Shown here: positions 11,340 to 24,399 of the stretch, piece by piece
Numbering within the stretch: the stretch's first letter is position 1
How the letters are laid out: each line of letters begins with the position of its first letter
Assembly (NCBI GenBank): GCA_021234155.1
Contig: JAJEKV010000158.1
Location: 21,318 to 85,317, forward strand
Source: Isoetes taiwanensis
Lineage: Eukaryota; Streptophyta; Lycopodiopsida; Isoetales; Isoetaceae
Direction of reading: 5' to 3'
DNA: 64,000 nt
Position numbers and translations under genes: made by a program
The notes under the pieces: generated by a model
The model's input: only the letters and a program-made list of their open reading frames with translations
Databases searched by the model: none
What the model was told of the DNA's origin: nothing

Positions 11340-11775
11340 TCTGTATAATGAAATCTTGCCTCCTCCTAATCAATGGCATCTTCATGCCCCTCATCCACAT
11401 TGGAAAAGTGTCTCGGACATGGATGTGGAATAAGTTGCTTCATCCGAAGGTGGCAGTTTTGAAGTGGCAAGTAATCCATAGATGTCTAAGAGTCAACAGG
11501 CTGTTGATCATCGAATTTCAAAGCTCTATCTTCTATGTAAGTAAAGGATTGAGAGTATTGAGCATTGCGTCCTCTCGTGTAGGCTGGCATGGTCTTGGTT
11601 GTTGATCCTATTTGGCACCACTCTATCTAGCCAACATATTTTGCTTACTATTTATCCTGATGCATGGCCAAACTGAAGAAACGAGCTATTTACCTTGCTC
11701 AACATGGGCAAGGCCTGTCCATTCAACATAAATATTTGTGAGTAATGTTCTCTTTGTATCTAAAAAAAAGGAAGT
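11340..11775 (+). pseudogene. LINE C-terminal (zf-RVT) fragment
   Basis: The frame holding MWNKLLHPKVAVLKWQVIHR has the W-x-Pkv-x-F-W-x-rL pattern of the zinc-binding domain after the LINE reverse transcriptase. A neighbouring frame holds SIEHCVLSCRLAW, the E..eH.l..C...W part. The two are in different frames. The segment ends in TTTGTATCTAAAAAAAAGG, a typical LINE 3' end with poly(A). It is dead and 5'-truncated. A similar 3' tail (ending TTCAAAAAAGGG at 12238) may be another fragment. Confidence 0.55.
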
Positions 11776-12373
11776 GTGTCTATTTCAATCTAAGCTTGGT
11801 ACACTTAGGTGGGAACATTTGGTGATCTACTATATGACACTTGGTTGCAGCATGTATGTTCCCCTTTTGCATGAGAATGACTTGGGCCATTCCAAAGCAT
11901 TTGAGATAGGATAAAGTAGTTATAGAGGATAAGAAATGACTAGTTGTGGTCGATCTGGAAGAGAAGGAGACTATATATCTTTGAGGCATGGACATTGTAG
12001 ATGAGAGTCTTCTTTAGTAGACACAGAAGAAAATTGTTATGGCTTATCATTGTTCTTCTCTTAATCAAGAGAATAAAGTATCGATTTGAGAAATTTACCT
12101 TCAGATTTATTCCTAAGCATAAACAGGTGGTTGTGCTCAGCTGGATCAGTTTGTTCGGTGGGGTTGTAGTCCCGTCTTTGCATTTTATTTTGTTATAATT
12201 TTTTGATTGATGTATAAAATTTGTCATCCTTCAAAAAAGGGAAGGATCTTTAGCATATAAAACATCTAAAGGTACGCACATGGACCAAAAGTTATGTAAC
12301 CATCATGTGTTCAAATCTCTGGGGGTCCATCATATGTCCTCATAGATGTTGCCAATGTGGTATGCGTAAAAAT

Positions 12374-12478
<105 letters not shown>

Positions 12479-12479
12479 A

Positions 12480-14770
12480 AATAATAGTTTTGATGAGTTG
12501 AAGGTCAAAACCCCTTTCCTAGAGCCGCAAGGTAAATGAAGTTGCTGCATGGGCTGGTTGGTTCTAACACAAAATCCCGTATTCTAGTATGAGATAGAAC
12601 GTCACAAGGTTTGGTTTTTTATTCATATATATTGAAAATATATAGTTTTCTTTGGTATGTGACATGCAAGATATCCATGGATTCTCATGTAGTTGCTTTT
12701 AATCTATAATGTCTTCAATGGCATTCATGGACATAGTTCTTCAAAACGCCACATATATTGCATGCCCATGGCAAGTGTGTAGACAAAGTCTGCTATCTCC
12801 TGACTTGTACTTTATGATAATACAAGGGCGACGAGACAGGATAATATCATTCGTTTATTGTATCTTAGTCATATTCAAGGGAAATCTAGCTTCTCGTTTC
12901 AAATATGAGTTGTCCCCATGTGATGTTCACGTGACAACCCATCTCTATGAGATACCTATCAAATGACATGACAATCTAGCTTTCTGATATGCATAAGGCT
13001 CCTTAATTAAGCTTGCCATTAATAAATTTGGCCTTGAGTTGAGAGGTGATGAATTTTTGTGTTATGGACATGGAGACATAAAGGCTTAGGGACGCCTCAC
13101 ATGTCAGCGGCAAAACTTGCCGGACGTCAAGCCGTTGGAGACGCTCAGGTGTGAACTGCTCCAGCAGTTCGGGGACGAACGGCTCAGACGTCAAACCGGC
13201 CGTCTCAGATTTAGTTCATGTGAATGCCTAAAAATTTGCATGTGAGGCGCCTCTTACACCCTATCTTTTCCATTTAATGCAAGGGCTTTTTGACTAGCAA
13301 CATAAAAATAGCACATTACAAGATTGGATGAGCCAAACAATGACAAGCATCAATTCATACAAGTGCACATCATTTTCAAGCTAAAATCCAATGTAGTACA
13401 AAACAAGACATGATGTCAAATGCAAATCAAATAGTATATGCCAATTTGTACATATCAAACGCAAATTGCAGGATACTAATAAGTACGTCTTGACTACTTG
13501 TGATACTTTAAAACTTCAACTAGGATCTTGTGGTCCTTGGAAGATTATTTAGAGATTCTTATGATACTAGCAAGTATGTGCACATCAAATTTTCTTTTTG
13601 CTTTTAGGGGGAGGGAAGGGGGGACAAGTATCTTAAATATTGGACGCAGTCATGTTTAAACCTTGGGCATATTTGTGGTATATTTGCCCCAGTGGCATGT
13701 TACAACCATATGTAAAAAAAGAAGGGCATGTGGCATTTTTTGAGGACTTGGAAAATATGCTAAAATTTGTTGGAATTATAGGATTGGATCATCACATAAT
13801 TCTTATCTCAGACATCTATACATATATTGTACACACAATTTTATAAAAGACATATTTAGATCATGGAACCCTAAGATATTTTAAAGGGTTCATGAGTTAT
13901 TCATAGGTTCAATGGTTGTTTTTGAACCTAATACTATTTTTAATGGTTGAGCTGGCCCGAACTTTAGGAGGCAAAATCCTTTTGAATAGGATCTCGGCAA
14001 GTCGGCCAAATCCGATGCCTAGACCGTCGAAGCTCAGGCTATTTGATTTCCTGGAGGTCGGCTCTTCATTGAGTTGGCTAGGAACAAGATTAAGGAGGAA
14101 TTTGGTGATCGAATTACCCTACATTGGTTGCATCTCATCGGGTCAACCTATCTACAATAACTCAGTCAATACCAGAGCTACAATGACACTTACTATAGTA
14201 AATCCAATGGTTATGTGATGTTATGCTCTTTTCTTGAATTGATTGTCATATAGGGATTTATGACACATTGTGATAACTAATAGATTGTTCTAAGTCTAGA
14301 TGCAATACACAAATTGATCTAGCTTGTTATAGAAATAGAAATAGCAAACCCTTCTCTGCCACATCTTGCATTAAGCATGAGGACTAATGAGAAAAACACA
14401 ACTTTAAGTTGTAAACAAACTAAGATTCTAACCTCAAGAATAATAGACCCTTCTCTGCCACATGTCACACTTAGCGCGAACTAACATTGAACTAAAAAAG
14501 AGAGGGACTTTTTGTAAAATAAATTCATTTGACAATATCCATTTCTCAATTTTATACCCTAATGGTGTAGATTTTGAATTTGATGCTAATTGTTAGAGTA
14601 CCCAATTGCAATTCTTGTCGTCGGTCTAGCGTGAGTGAAAAGTTGTGGTCCCGTAGTAAGTAAACTGGGGTAGGCAATAAAGCTACATAGATAGCCTCAG
14701 AGGAAGGATTCTATATACCATATGTTTTTGCCTGCATTATATATGCAAGAAGGAACAATAATATAGAGAG
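12480..14770. other. Intergenic sequence without recognised genes
   Basis: Mostly AT-rich. A short GC-rich island at 13090-13205 holds several ACGTCA/GACGTC motifs. GAACGTCACA at 12599 resembles the LTR terminus discussed for 33.3, 56.8 and 58.2 kb. No exon or RNA gene could be supported. Confidence 0.4.
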
Positions 14771-14960
14771 ATTGAATTGAATTGACTTTTATTGTCCATG
14801 GAGACCAAAAAGTCACGCAAGACAAAAAGATCACAACAAGCCCATTACTGCCCAGGATTAAAAAAAATCCAGCTGCGAAGGCTTTTCCAGGGAAAAACCT
14901 TAGCAGTAATAGAGAAAGAAAATTTGTACATTTGTACATTTTGTACATATCAATGTGATG
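14771..14960 (-). mobile_element. LINE 3' end, truncated (minus strand)
   Basis: GGATTAAAAAAAATCC ... GGCTTTTCCAGGGAAAAACC plus TTAGCAGTAATAG aligns with the 3' region of the LINE at 25.6 kb, including the GGAGACCAA block and the following TGTACA-rich stretch. The tail is the ATTGAATTGAATTGA motif at its left end. It lies directly upstream of the truncated gypsy element at 15.0 kb. Confidence 0.6.
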
Positions 14961-15015
14961 ATGCAGAATTTATTTCATCCCGCTTATTGAGAACCTCTGA
15001 TTTCTAGGGTTCGGG

Positions 15016-16881
15016 AAGTAAACGTGATGGTTCAATGTGAAATTGCTTTGGTGTCACAAATTAGACAAGCATATGACTTGGATGCCTATGTTTTGAGTAT
15101 ATAGCATCTATCCAAGTTACTTGATGCTTGGGATATCCAGGATGGTCTCTGGTATCATAAAGGACGTATTTATGTTGCTGCTGTGGACACTTTGCAAAAG
15201 CAGTTATTGAGCAAATTTCATGATGCACCTTTATGCTGGGCATGGAGGTGAATGGAAAACATATGAATCTCTCAAAAGAATGTTTTACTGGCCTGATTTG
15301 AAAGAAGATGTGCAAGAATATGGAAAAGTTTGTGAGATATGTCAGCAGATTAAAGCGAGTCGAGGCAAGACTCCAGGACTATTGCAACCTCTACCTGTGC
15401 CAGAGGAGAGGTGGAGTGAAATCTCTATGAAATTCATTGTGAAGTTGTCTCGTACTATGCATCACTATACCCAGATACTTGTCATTGTGGATAGCTTGAT
15501 GAATTATGCACACTTTATACCTCTGACAAAGAATGCTGATGGCTTGACAGTGGCCAAGGGTTATATGCAGCATGTACTTCCTATTTTTGGATTACCCAAA
15601 CCTATTGTAAGCGATCGAGATGTGAAATTCATTTGGAATTTTTGACAGGAACTGTTCTCTACATTAAAATGCACTCTTCAGTTCTCTAGTGGAGATCATC
15701 CTGAAGCGGACGGCCAAACTAAAAGAGTGAATCAGATTCTGGAGGATATGCTGAGATCTTATGTGGCCACTCAGCAATCCAGATGGGAGGACTATTTGGC
15801 AATTGTAGAGTTTGCTTACAAGAATGGGTTCCAGCAGAGCATCAAAACTAGCCTGTCTGTGGCTGTGTTTGGGACAAATCCCAGAGGACCTGTAACGCTT
15901 GGTTTTGAAGGGCTGAAAACTGATGTTGCCATAAGTATGCTTGAAGACATGCATGTGACACTTGGATTGTGTCAATTGCATACGAGACAGGCCCAAGATC
16001 GGGCAAGGGCACGTGCCAATTCGTCAAGAGCCCAGATTGAACTGCATGAGGGTCAGATGGTATATCTTTGTGTGGTCTTTCCTGCAAATCTGAAAAAAAA
16101 AAAGCAATTTTTTTTTTTTGAAGGACAAAAGCCAAAAAGTTTATTAATCAGATAAAAAGTACAAAATTTACATGTCTCATCTAATTGTGTAAGCCCAAAA
16201 AGATGCCACAGGAGCACGAGCCTGGAGCACAATGTACTTACTCCAGAATAGGAGACTAATGAAAGAATCAATTTGAAGATACTGAATCCAGATGCATTCC
16301 ATCATTTCTAAGTCAAGGGAGGAACACTCGTAGGCTGTCAATATCTTTTTCTGGGCCACCGTAATAACACCGCGTGCAGAAGAATTAATGCCCTGAAAGT
16401 TGTGGCATTTGCGACGCTCCCATATCGACCATAGGAGCCAACCGGAACCAAGATGGAATGCCCTTTGTTTAGCTGAAGGCCATGCATTGGGATATTGACA
16501 TTGCTTGCAGGAAAGAAATCAAAGCTCTCCCCAAGATACAGTGGTCCTTATAATATTTTGAAGAAATATAACGATGTTGCCTTCAAGTTGCAACTTCCAC
16601 CAAATGTGGACATTCCAGTTTTTCATATGATCCAGTTGCGATCAGCTCTGGGGAAAGATGTGAATGATGTGCTGTCTCAAGAACACATGGTGGAGTTGGA
16701 TAGAATTCCTACCCTGGAAAGAATATTGAATTCCCGGATAGTGCGGATCTACCAAAGAGACCAGATGGAATTTTTGGTGAAATGGAAACATAAACTTGTC
16801 TCAAAAGCGACATGGGAGAGTCGTCGTTTCATGACTCAGTATCCAGATGTAATGGCTCAATGGTCTGGAACTGATTCTTGA
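15016..16881 (+). pseudogene. Ty3/gypsy chromovirus integrase + chromodomain, broken
   Basis: 3' half of a gypsy polyprotein. The integrase zinc domain (HLYAGHGG ... CEICQQIK) is at about 15220-15350. The core shows VDSLMNYAHF with the first Asp and VSDRDVKF with the second. The segment where the third acidic residue belongs reads DGQTKRVN, so the catalytic Glu appears replaced by Lys. A stop at 15643-15645 interrupts the core. A LINE splits the C-terminal domain, which resumes at about 16500 (KLSPRYSGPY). The chromodomain-like end includes FLVKWKHKLVSKATWES. The gag, protease and RT parts are absent, so the element is 5'-truncated and inactive. Confidence 0.85.
16109..16497 (-). mobile_element. 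LINE 3' fragment inserted in the gypsy element
   Basis: On the minus strand this reads toward a poly(A) tail (poly-T at 16109-16120). The coding remnant contains LLWSIWERRKCHNFQ, like the W-x-iW-x-RN-x-F motif at the C terminus of plant LINE ORF2, followed by a 3' UTR. It lies exactly between two parts of the integrase C-terminal region, so it inserted after the host element. A clean target duplication could not be defined. Confidence 0.7.
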
Positions 16882-16906
16882 GGACAAGAATCTCAGGGGT
16901 GAGTAA

Positions 16907-18303
16907 TGTTATGCCCAAATAAATTTGCAGACCATTATTCTATATTGGGCATGCATGTCGTAAGGGCTAATATAATATTTCGATGCCTGTGCATTGACAA
17001 TATTAGAGTCGCATGTTTTCCTCTAGTTCTAACGTTATGGTGCACCATGACACAACTAGGACTAGGGGTGTAACTGGGTGTTTATAATCCTGGGTTGCAA
17101 GTTGCCTTTGGCATTGCGTGATCAATGTCTTTTATTAAGGGACAACTATTTTAAGGATTTAATTGGTTAAGATGTGGTAATGGTTTAAATAACCATTAAA
17201 GATAAACACCAAAATAACGGGTCCTGCCACGCATACCAGGTAGCAAGATCTGTCGTTTTGGGTTCTGCAACAGCCGAAGCGGCAGAGGCGTCTGACCTGC
17301 TCTGGCCATTAGGACCGTACCATATGGATTTGCCATGCGGGCATGCCCTGTACAATTGAGGTAGCATTCTGTTGCAGGGGGGAGAATAAAAGCCGGGAAG
17401 GCTGATAGGTGGAAGTAGAGACGACAACAGAGAAGCAAGGTTTGGAAGCAGAATTCCAGTAAGAGTGTGTGCAAGCCGATTTGCCTAAGAACTATTCTAG
17501 AGCACAAGGATTATGCCTTAGAGGCAATTCTGGGTAAGAAGTAATCTGGCTTAACCACCAGCCTGAAAAGATCAATAGAATAAAACCAGAATTCCCTTGT
17601 ATAGTACGAATAGTGACTTGCATAACTTGGTTTCAGTCTCATAAATAGGCAAGCTCATGCTTGATAGACTATGGTGACACTGTACTAGTGAGGTGGTGTG
17701 TGACACTGTTATGGGACATTGCCGCATGCTCGTCAACAGTCTAGTAATCCTACATTTTTTTCCCATGCTTTGTATATGCATCTTTGGGGATGCATAGCTC
17801 TATGAGTTGAGTGCAGAGCAAATAAACACTTGGTGTTTATATTAGGGGAGTGATAGGCATTGCATAAATATGGATGAGCATGCCACATCTAATTAAGAAC
17901 TATGAGCGTTGGTGAGGTGAAATCTATCGCTGGTATGGGCCGATGATGGCTGTAGCCAACAGTCTAGCGTCTAAGTTCTTATGTTGCTTGCAGTTATCCC
18001 CTACGCTGGATCCACCAACAGGGGGATTCTAGATGACGTACTATCTGGATATGGCGGGGAGCATCTGCTTGGCAGATGCTATCATGCTATGCATGTTACT
18101 AACACGTGGAAACTTGTGCAGGTTGTTTGATAGTTGGTGGAGCATATGTCTGTATATAGTTTTCTGTGCTGTCATCTTGTCATCTGTATACGTGGCTTTC
18201 ATGTATATAGCATCGTGGGAGCCAATACTTGATCTTTATACTGTGATGATTTGATGTGAATACAAAGCAAAAATTTTAGTACTAAAATTTTTGGTTCGTA
18301 ACA
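16907..18303 (+). repeat. Probable 3' LTR of the chromovirus
   Basis: A purine-rich tract (CTCAGGGGTGAG) ends just after the pol stop and is followed by TGTTATGCCC, a typical LTR start. A matching end TTCGTAACA at 18295-18303 gives TGTTA...TAACA terminal inverted bases and a length near 1.4 kb. The 5' LTR is missing, so the boundary rests on terminal motifs only. Confidence 0.5.
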
Positions 18304-20570
18304 TCCAAAGTAAAAATTAAAGCAAGTCAGGGATCACCATAGTTTTAGTATCTTTGGACACGAAAGAGAGTGGATGGACTGCCCTAGTAGGGTTTTTGCT
18401 GGAGACTGCTTCACGCCTGTGTTAATAGCTTGAGCTACCGACCTCGTATTTTGGTATTTTTATCTCATTAAAAAGCTGATTCAGAGCTCTTTCTGATGAT
18501 GTATGGCATTATAGGTTTAGATTCTAGGTGATAGTCGTTTTGGCTCTGATAGATTTCGGCCCTTTTAGAAGGAATGGCTTCAATTTCTAAATTGCCTGCA
18601 AAATCTCATGTATCCATGGCGATATAGCGAAAAAATTTGGCATTGCATGTTAACTCTTTGGCTCTTAGTGAGGGTGTCTTTCAAGAAGGTGATTATCTAC
18701 ACTGGCTTCCCATGCTAATGCATCAAATAGTATAAGTGTTTGAATAGCATTAGTGCTTCTATGGATGGCACCTTAGCAACCCCTATTGCCAATTCTAATA
18801 GAGATCAACCTCGACCGCTCCCTTGAAAATATATTCTCTCCTCCTAATTATGTAAAAGATCTTGAAGATGATGATGTGCATGCTAAAACATGTGAGAAAT
18901 GGATGGAGGTGTTTATTGGCTCTCTCGATGGAAGGATTGATGGATAAATGTAGAGTTGAGTACATGGATTGGGTAGAAGCATGAAAGGGTGCGCAAAAAA
19001 AGTGCCAGTATTTTACATTTACAAATTCAAAATGTAAGGAAATCCCTCCCCCCAAGAAATTATTATTCTTGGAATGGATCATTAATAGGGCAAATAATTT
19101 TGAACTCTCCTCCCGCTCTCTGTTCAACCTTCCTCCCGCTCGAACCTCCATAGCCGAAAGCTTGACATCCATATTCGAACCTCCATAGCCAAGATCAGGA
19201 CCTCCATAGCGAAAAGCTTGCATTATCAGAGAGCTGAAGCACCGGGGAAGAGATCATGACGGGAAGCAGCTTGGAACAAAGACATCTCAAGGAAATCTCC
19301 TCATAACAAACACAGTAAAGCCCATGCCAAGGTCTCCCACTATAATCGGCCAAAAAAACTCAAGAGTGGGTCTTCTTAGGATGGGGGAGGTCTTACCACC
19401 CGAAGTTTGACAAGGTAAACATCGGCGACTTAGGAGCAACAATTTTGATAGCATGTTTCGGGGCTAGTGCAAATAGTGTAGGATGTTTGGGGTTAAAGAA
19501 GCCCCTCTTTGTTAGGGGTTATCAAGAGTGCGGGGATTAAGCTTTGGTTGGATGGCATATTTTTTTTACGTGTATGAGCGTTTTTTTTAGGAAGGACATT
19601 GCAAATCATCACATTCCATTGTATTTTTGCCCGAGCATATGCACTTCATTACAAAGGAGTAAGCATTGATTGGGATGAGGTGAAAGCAAGTGCAAGTCTT
19701 CATTCAAAAGGCTCTCAAAAAGAATCGACTGTTGAATTAGCTTCTGATAAAAGTCTTCCAATGTTAAAGCTATTAAATGTATGCCTCGAGAGGTAGAATT
19801 GGGGCAGCGGTTGGAAATGATGAAAAGGTGGAGGGAAAGAAGAGCATTAGATTCATGCCTCCATGCTTGATGAAATCTGAGACTTTAAAAGAGAAAAGGA
19901 AAACAATGGAAATTGAACTGTTGAAGCATGAGAGTGATAAGAGCTTCTTGACAAGACTTGTGCGAGAATAAAGATGCAAAAAATATGAGCAGATTCAAAG
20001 ATTATGGCGGGTTTAAAAGCAAGCGGGAAGCCAACTGATGTGCAAATGGCTTTGGCATCCCATTTAGAGGAGGAGAAATCAAGTTATATTGTCGACTTAG
20101 ATGCTCTAATGATTCCCATTGATTGTTTAAAGGCTGATTTGCAAGAATTAGAAGTGCCATTGAAAAATTCAGCAAGGATTTGGAAGTTAATTCCAAATGT
20201 GAGAATAGAATAAAGGAGATGACTAAGCATTTGGAAAGATCGGACTGATAGGGCTGCGACTGCTCCCCCATTTCATGACAAGGCGGGCGCTTCATTCTCA
20301 CATATAAGCAATACTGTGGCGGTACTGCAATGATTGCCTTGACTCGACCATGGTAATATCTCCACTTTGTGGTCATACATATTGTCTATTTTGTCTTGTA
20401 TTCAGGGTTTCAACGACGAATACATGTGTACATGATTGTTCATGGTCCGAGGACCTACGGCACTGCTTAGGAATCCCTTCCGAAGGTACATCTATTTCTA
20501 TTTTCAACAAGATTCATTTTCCTGGAAAGATGTTCAACATAAAAATGAAATTGAAAAAGGAAGTCTAACC
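18304..20570. other. Region with uncertain exon-like frames
   Basis: No confident gene. Three + frames between 19599 and 20213 have Lys/Glu-rich, helix-like composition. Examples are ELGQRLEMMKRWREKRALD in one register near 19796 and KRKTMEIELLKHESDKSFL in another. They could be a broken coiled-coil gene but are in different frames with no family signature. Motif CCTCCATAGC recurs at 19144-19212. Confidence 0.3.
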
Positions 20571-20589
20571 ACCTTGGTTGCCTTTGACT

Positions 20590-20745
20590 TATCTCAGCCT
20601 GCTTTTGCAGAATTTCAACGGTTTATGATCGGTATAGACCACAAACTCACATCTGTTGCTGAGATAATGTTACCAGACTTTGAATCGTGAACCATCGCCA
20701 GTAACTCTTGTTCATAGATGGAAAAATTCTTTTCAGCGGCTAAAG
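20590..20745 (-). pseudogene. Ty3/gypsy RNase H fragment
   Basis: Minus-strand frames read AAEKNFSIYEQELLAMVHDS and then, after a frameshift, EFVVYTDHKPLKF. This is the a.EkNY...E.ELLA...a and vyTDHkpL signature of gypsy RNase H. Only about 150 bp are recognisable. The flanking sequence to 21.0 kb may be further decayed pol. Confidence 0.65.
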
Positions 20746-21059
20746 GATTATATACCATTACTAAAGGCGTTTGCAAGAGAAAATATTGGTTGATTAGGTG
20801 TAATCAGATCAATATATCATGCTCGAAAAATTCGCAAACATCGGGCAAATCTGAAGAGTGTGGCATTCATCGTGAATGGCACCGTCTGACAACATTGATA
20901 TATCCTATTTTCATCCTCTTCAGGGCCCATTTGCCTGGTTCAATTTTGCGGCAGTGTGCATCAGTACGAGGACGCAATTGTGTTATGCCTATTTATGGTC
21001 AGATGTGATAACATGTACTGATGTGAGGCACGGGCGAGTGTGGGATTAATCTAGTTTTT

Positions 21060-21365
21060 ATAGTGTGTTCTTATGGCATTTTTCAAAGCATTGACATCCC
21101 AAAGTTTACCAAGGAAGCATCTATCAAGATACTGCTTCAGGTAATTGAGATCTTCATTATTCTGCACCTGTACACATCCCTACTCATGAACATTCCATCC
21201 GGGGAACCAATTTGCACGTTTCTGTTTCCTACATGCTTTAAGGCATTGTGGATCCATGGCTAGTGTGTCGACCAGATTTGGAAGTTAAGTGTCTCCCATG
21301 TTCACCAACTTCTGGAAATAGAGTACGTGTCACTCCAAAGCGGCACGTTGCTAGAGGCAAGAATC
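21060..21365 (-). pseudogene. Decayed LINE ORF2 C-terminal fragment
   Basis: The + strand text here runs parallel to 26190-26490. Matched phrases include ATCCCAAAG(T/C)TT, CAAGATA(C/T)TGC and CACATTCC/GAACATTCCATC. It is a second, shorter and more diverged copy of the C-terminal coding part of the LINE at 25.58-26.94 kb, same orientation. Frames are broken. Confidence 0.6.
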
Positions 21366-21369
21366 GTGT

Positions 21370-23400
21370 TTGTAATGTCGAGAAGACCGATTGACTAGAG
21401 TAGGAATTCAAAATATTTCTTATTAGTAGGGAGTTTTAAACTTTTCTAAAGTTATCTATGTACGAAACGTATATTGGTGAAACATCATGAAGATCTAACA
21501 CATGTTATAAGAATGGGTATATTCAATGGTCCAGTTGACTGGAGGGCACATTTTGTCGAAATATAGCCAAGGAAAAAGAAAAGAAAAAGAAATCATGATG
21601 CAGAATTACTAGTTGTCGTTAAAAGCAAACCAAGGAACTTAAAATGTCATTTGCATTTAGAATTGGTGTGTTTGTGCAATGCTTGGCAGGGAATCTTCAC
21701 TTAATGCTCTCTACAAATTCCCATGAAAATCTGTATCATCTACAACTTCACATGAGTGTCATAGATGTTGGATGCAGTCATGTTAAAACCACAAGTAGAT
21801 TTGCGGAATATCCATGTCTTTGTCATGTTAAAGCCACATAAAAAAAATACACGGACTTTTGGCAACTTAAGGCTGGTTTAGGCATGATCATGTCCCATAT
21901 TTACATTGGGTTGCAACTTCACATGAAAATGTGTCAATGCATTATCATGTGGGGTCCCAAGCATACCATCTTGAAGGCAAAAAATGCTAAAGCCTTAAAC
22001 TGTCAATTTGACACGCCATTAGATTGTTATAAAGTCAAAGCACAAGAAAATCTAACCTATGTTCAAGATGAGATGGCGTGGATAGGTATGGGTCCTTCAT
22101 TCTCACGTGATTATCACGTGGCATTCTATCTTCATGCATGCATCACTTCGCTATTTGATGGTACCTGTGCCATTCTAATCAATATTTAAATGTGTGGTCA
22201 CATGTATGGCTAGATATGTCCAAGTATGGGTATCATAAGGGAATAAGGACTCTGGACTTTGGGTAAAAGTTTTCTTTTTTTTTCCCCTCTTTTTTTTTTT
22301 TCATTCTCGGGCAAAAAATTTTATTTTTTAATTTTTGGTGTTGTGGGTGGAACCCCATTTTGAAGGGCATTGCAACCAACCGACATTGATGCAGGGGGTG
22401 TATTGATAAGGAGCACGGAATAACACCTGATTACGGGCATTTGTTAGATCGCCTTAAGTCTTGTCCAATTACATCACAGCCGTGCCAATTTGCCATGGTA
22501 GAGGATGCCGCATATTTTTCCCCTGCCTTCTATTAGGAGGGAATGTGTTAGGGGGTGGATTTTAAGGCCAATTTGCCTCCAGGCAATGTTGGGAAATTTT
22601 TTAGAGCTTACTCGAAAAAAAAAGGTCTCCTATTGTTCACCTAACATAGTTGGATGCTGGAGGCCTTCATAATGAATATAATGGGCCTTCCTTAGCATAT
22701 TACCTCTTCCCTAATGCCATTCTCTCAATATTATTCTATCGAGGGAGCTAGACGATTTTAAGGTCTAAATGTTAGATTCTACAACTTAGAAGACAAACAA
22801 CAAGATGCTAGAAGTTTTGGAGCCTCATGTATATAGTAAGACATCTTGGGAACAAGTCCAAAACGGGGACCGGATAGCCTTTACCCTAGTGAGAAATCTC
22901 CACGTTGTCACAATTTTGTCCTGGATGACCTACACAAGTGGCAGAAATAGCTTGAATCCACCCATCCCACTATTCTATTCTGTTCTATTCTTCCTATTAA
23001 GGACGCGTGTTTCAAACAAACATGATCATTGTTGACGAGATATCGACATCAGGTGGTGCCTGTTAATTTCACATAATAGATTGGACTAGTAAACAGGTGC
23101 CCGGCGATGCCGTTATTTTAAAATAAGTAGATGTAAAATGTCAGGACCATTACTCTTTTCCGTTTTTGGCCAAGATATTGCCAGATGATCTATGCTGATA
23201 TGGCACTACCTTATTGTTCACTCCATATATCATGTCTTACCTTAAGTCTCAAGGCACGTGGGCTAATGCATGCGTGGCACATAGTACAGTGTCAATTCAG
23301 AAATGCATTTTCGTGTATTTTGGCTTTCATTGTATCAGCCCTAATATATAATCCGGCGACACCTTTGCATCTTGGTAGATTCTGGCGGCTAGGTGTCTTC
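21370..23400. other. Intergenic, AT-rich
   Basis: No supported gene or element. Homopolymer-rich stretches occur at 22270-22340 (runs of T and C). Scattered short frames show no domain and no splice-consistent partner. Confidence 0.4.
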
Positions 23401-23454
23401 TCTGGAGCATAAATTATCCTTTCAAAGATCACAATTTATCCTTTCCTCTTTGCC

Positions 23455-24025
23455 ATGGCTGCTTATCCAAGCATCTCTGATGATCCAGAAGAAATTTCTT
23501 CCTCTTACATCTATAAGGTACTTATACATCCCATTTCAAGTTTTTTGCCCTGTTTTACATTGCAGAACAGAGTACTTTTTATCATCAAGCCGTTTTTTTT
23601 CTCAAATTTTAATGTATCTGTTGATGTTTCAGGTGCAAAATCTGATAGAACGATGCCTTTTGCTCTATATGGACCGTGATCAATGCGTTAACGCTCTTCA
23701 CAAATATGCCAATGTCAAACCAGTTGTTACGCGCACAGGTTAGTTCAGAATAAACAGATCTCTTGCTTTACAATTCCTTCTGTGTTTCAGGGACTCGACT
23801 AACTTTAAGAAATTATTCTGCATGATTTTTTTTGTGGCAGTGTGGAATGAACTTGTGAAGGTAAATGAAGACTTTTTCTCAGTTTATTTCAGAACAAGAG
23901 AAGCGAGTTTTGCCAGAGTTTTCAAGGGTCGAGTAGACTCCTCTGTTTATGCAACTACTCTCTCTTCTTCAACAATTGACTGCTCAAGACCCCTTGAGAA
24001 GTTCCAACTAAGTCCTGGCATGTAA
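23455..24025 (+). CDS. Small plant protein with TIGR01589-type domain
   Basis: Three exons fit: 23455-23517, 23633-23738 and 23841-24025, with GT-AG introns and consistent phases. Exon 1 encodes MAAYPSISDDPEEISSSYIY. Exon 2 encodes the core around VQNLIERCLLLYMDRDQCVN and HKYANVKPVVT. Exon 3 begins WNELVKVNEDFFSVYF. The pattern (Y-I-x-x-VQ-x-LIE-x-CL, x-ALxKxAN-xxPV-xT-xVW-xEL-xxxN-xxFF) is that of a short domain known only from plants (TIGR01589) with no assigned function. Codon 21 abuts the first donor. A strong GTAAGT donor overlaps the stop, so an alternative C-terminus is possible. An open exon-like piece at 24248-24379 (LERLNHANGKEFRPVNMYKI) may belong to the 3' end or to another gene. 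Confidence 0.7.
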
Positions 24026-24399
24026 GTTTTCCTTTCTTGCATAAATACTAAAATAGTCTTTTCGTATATGAAGGTCATAGATATATGTGATTACATTTAC
24101 AGAAGTTGGCATTAGATTAATATTCACTAAGCTTTACATGGAATGATGTAGGTTGAGAATATGTAAAACATTCATAGAAAATAAGAATAATTAACAGAAG
24201 ATACTGTGCTAGTAAAAGCTGTGGATAATGTGGTGGAATTCTGATGCAGATCTGCAAATAGCAATACTTGAAAGATTGAATCATGCCAATGGGAAGGAGT
24301 TCAGACCTGTGAACATGTACAAAATTTTTAAGGAGGTCACATTCATGCCAACTGGTCAGGCAGGTTCGGTACTGATTTAACTAGGTGGATAGCCAGGTG

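Noticed and set aside
13090-13205. GC-rich island as a promoter or CpG island
   Set aside because: Only about 115 bp, no gene on either side, and no initiation motifs.
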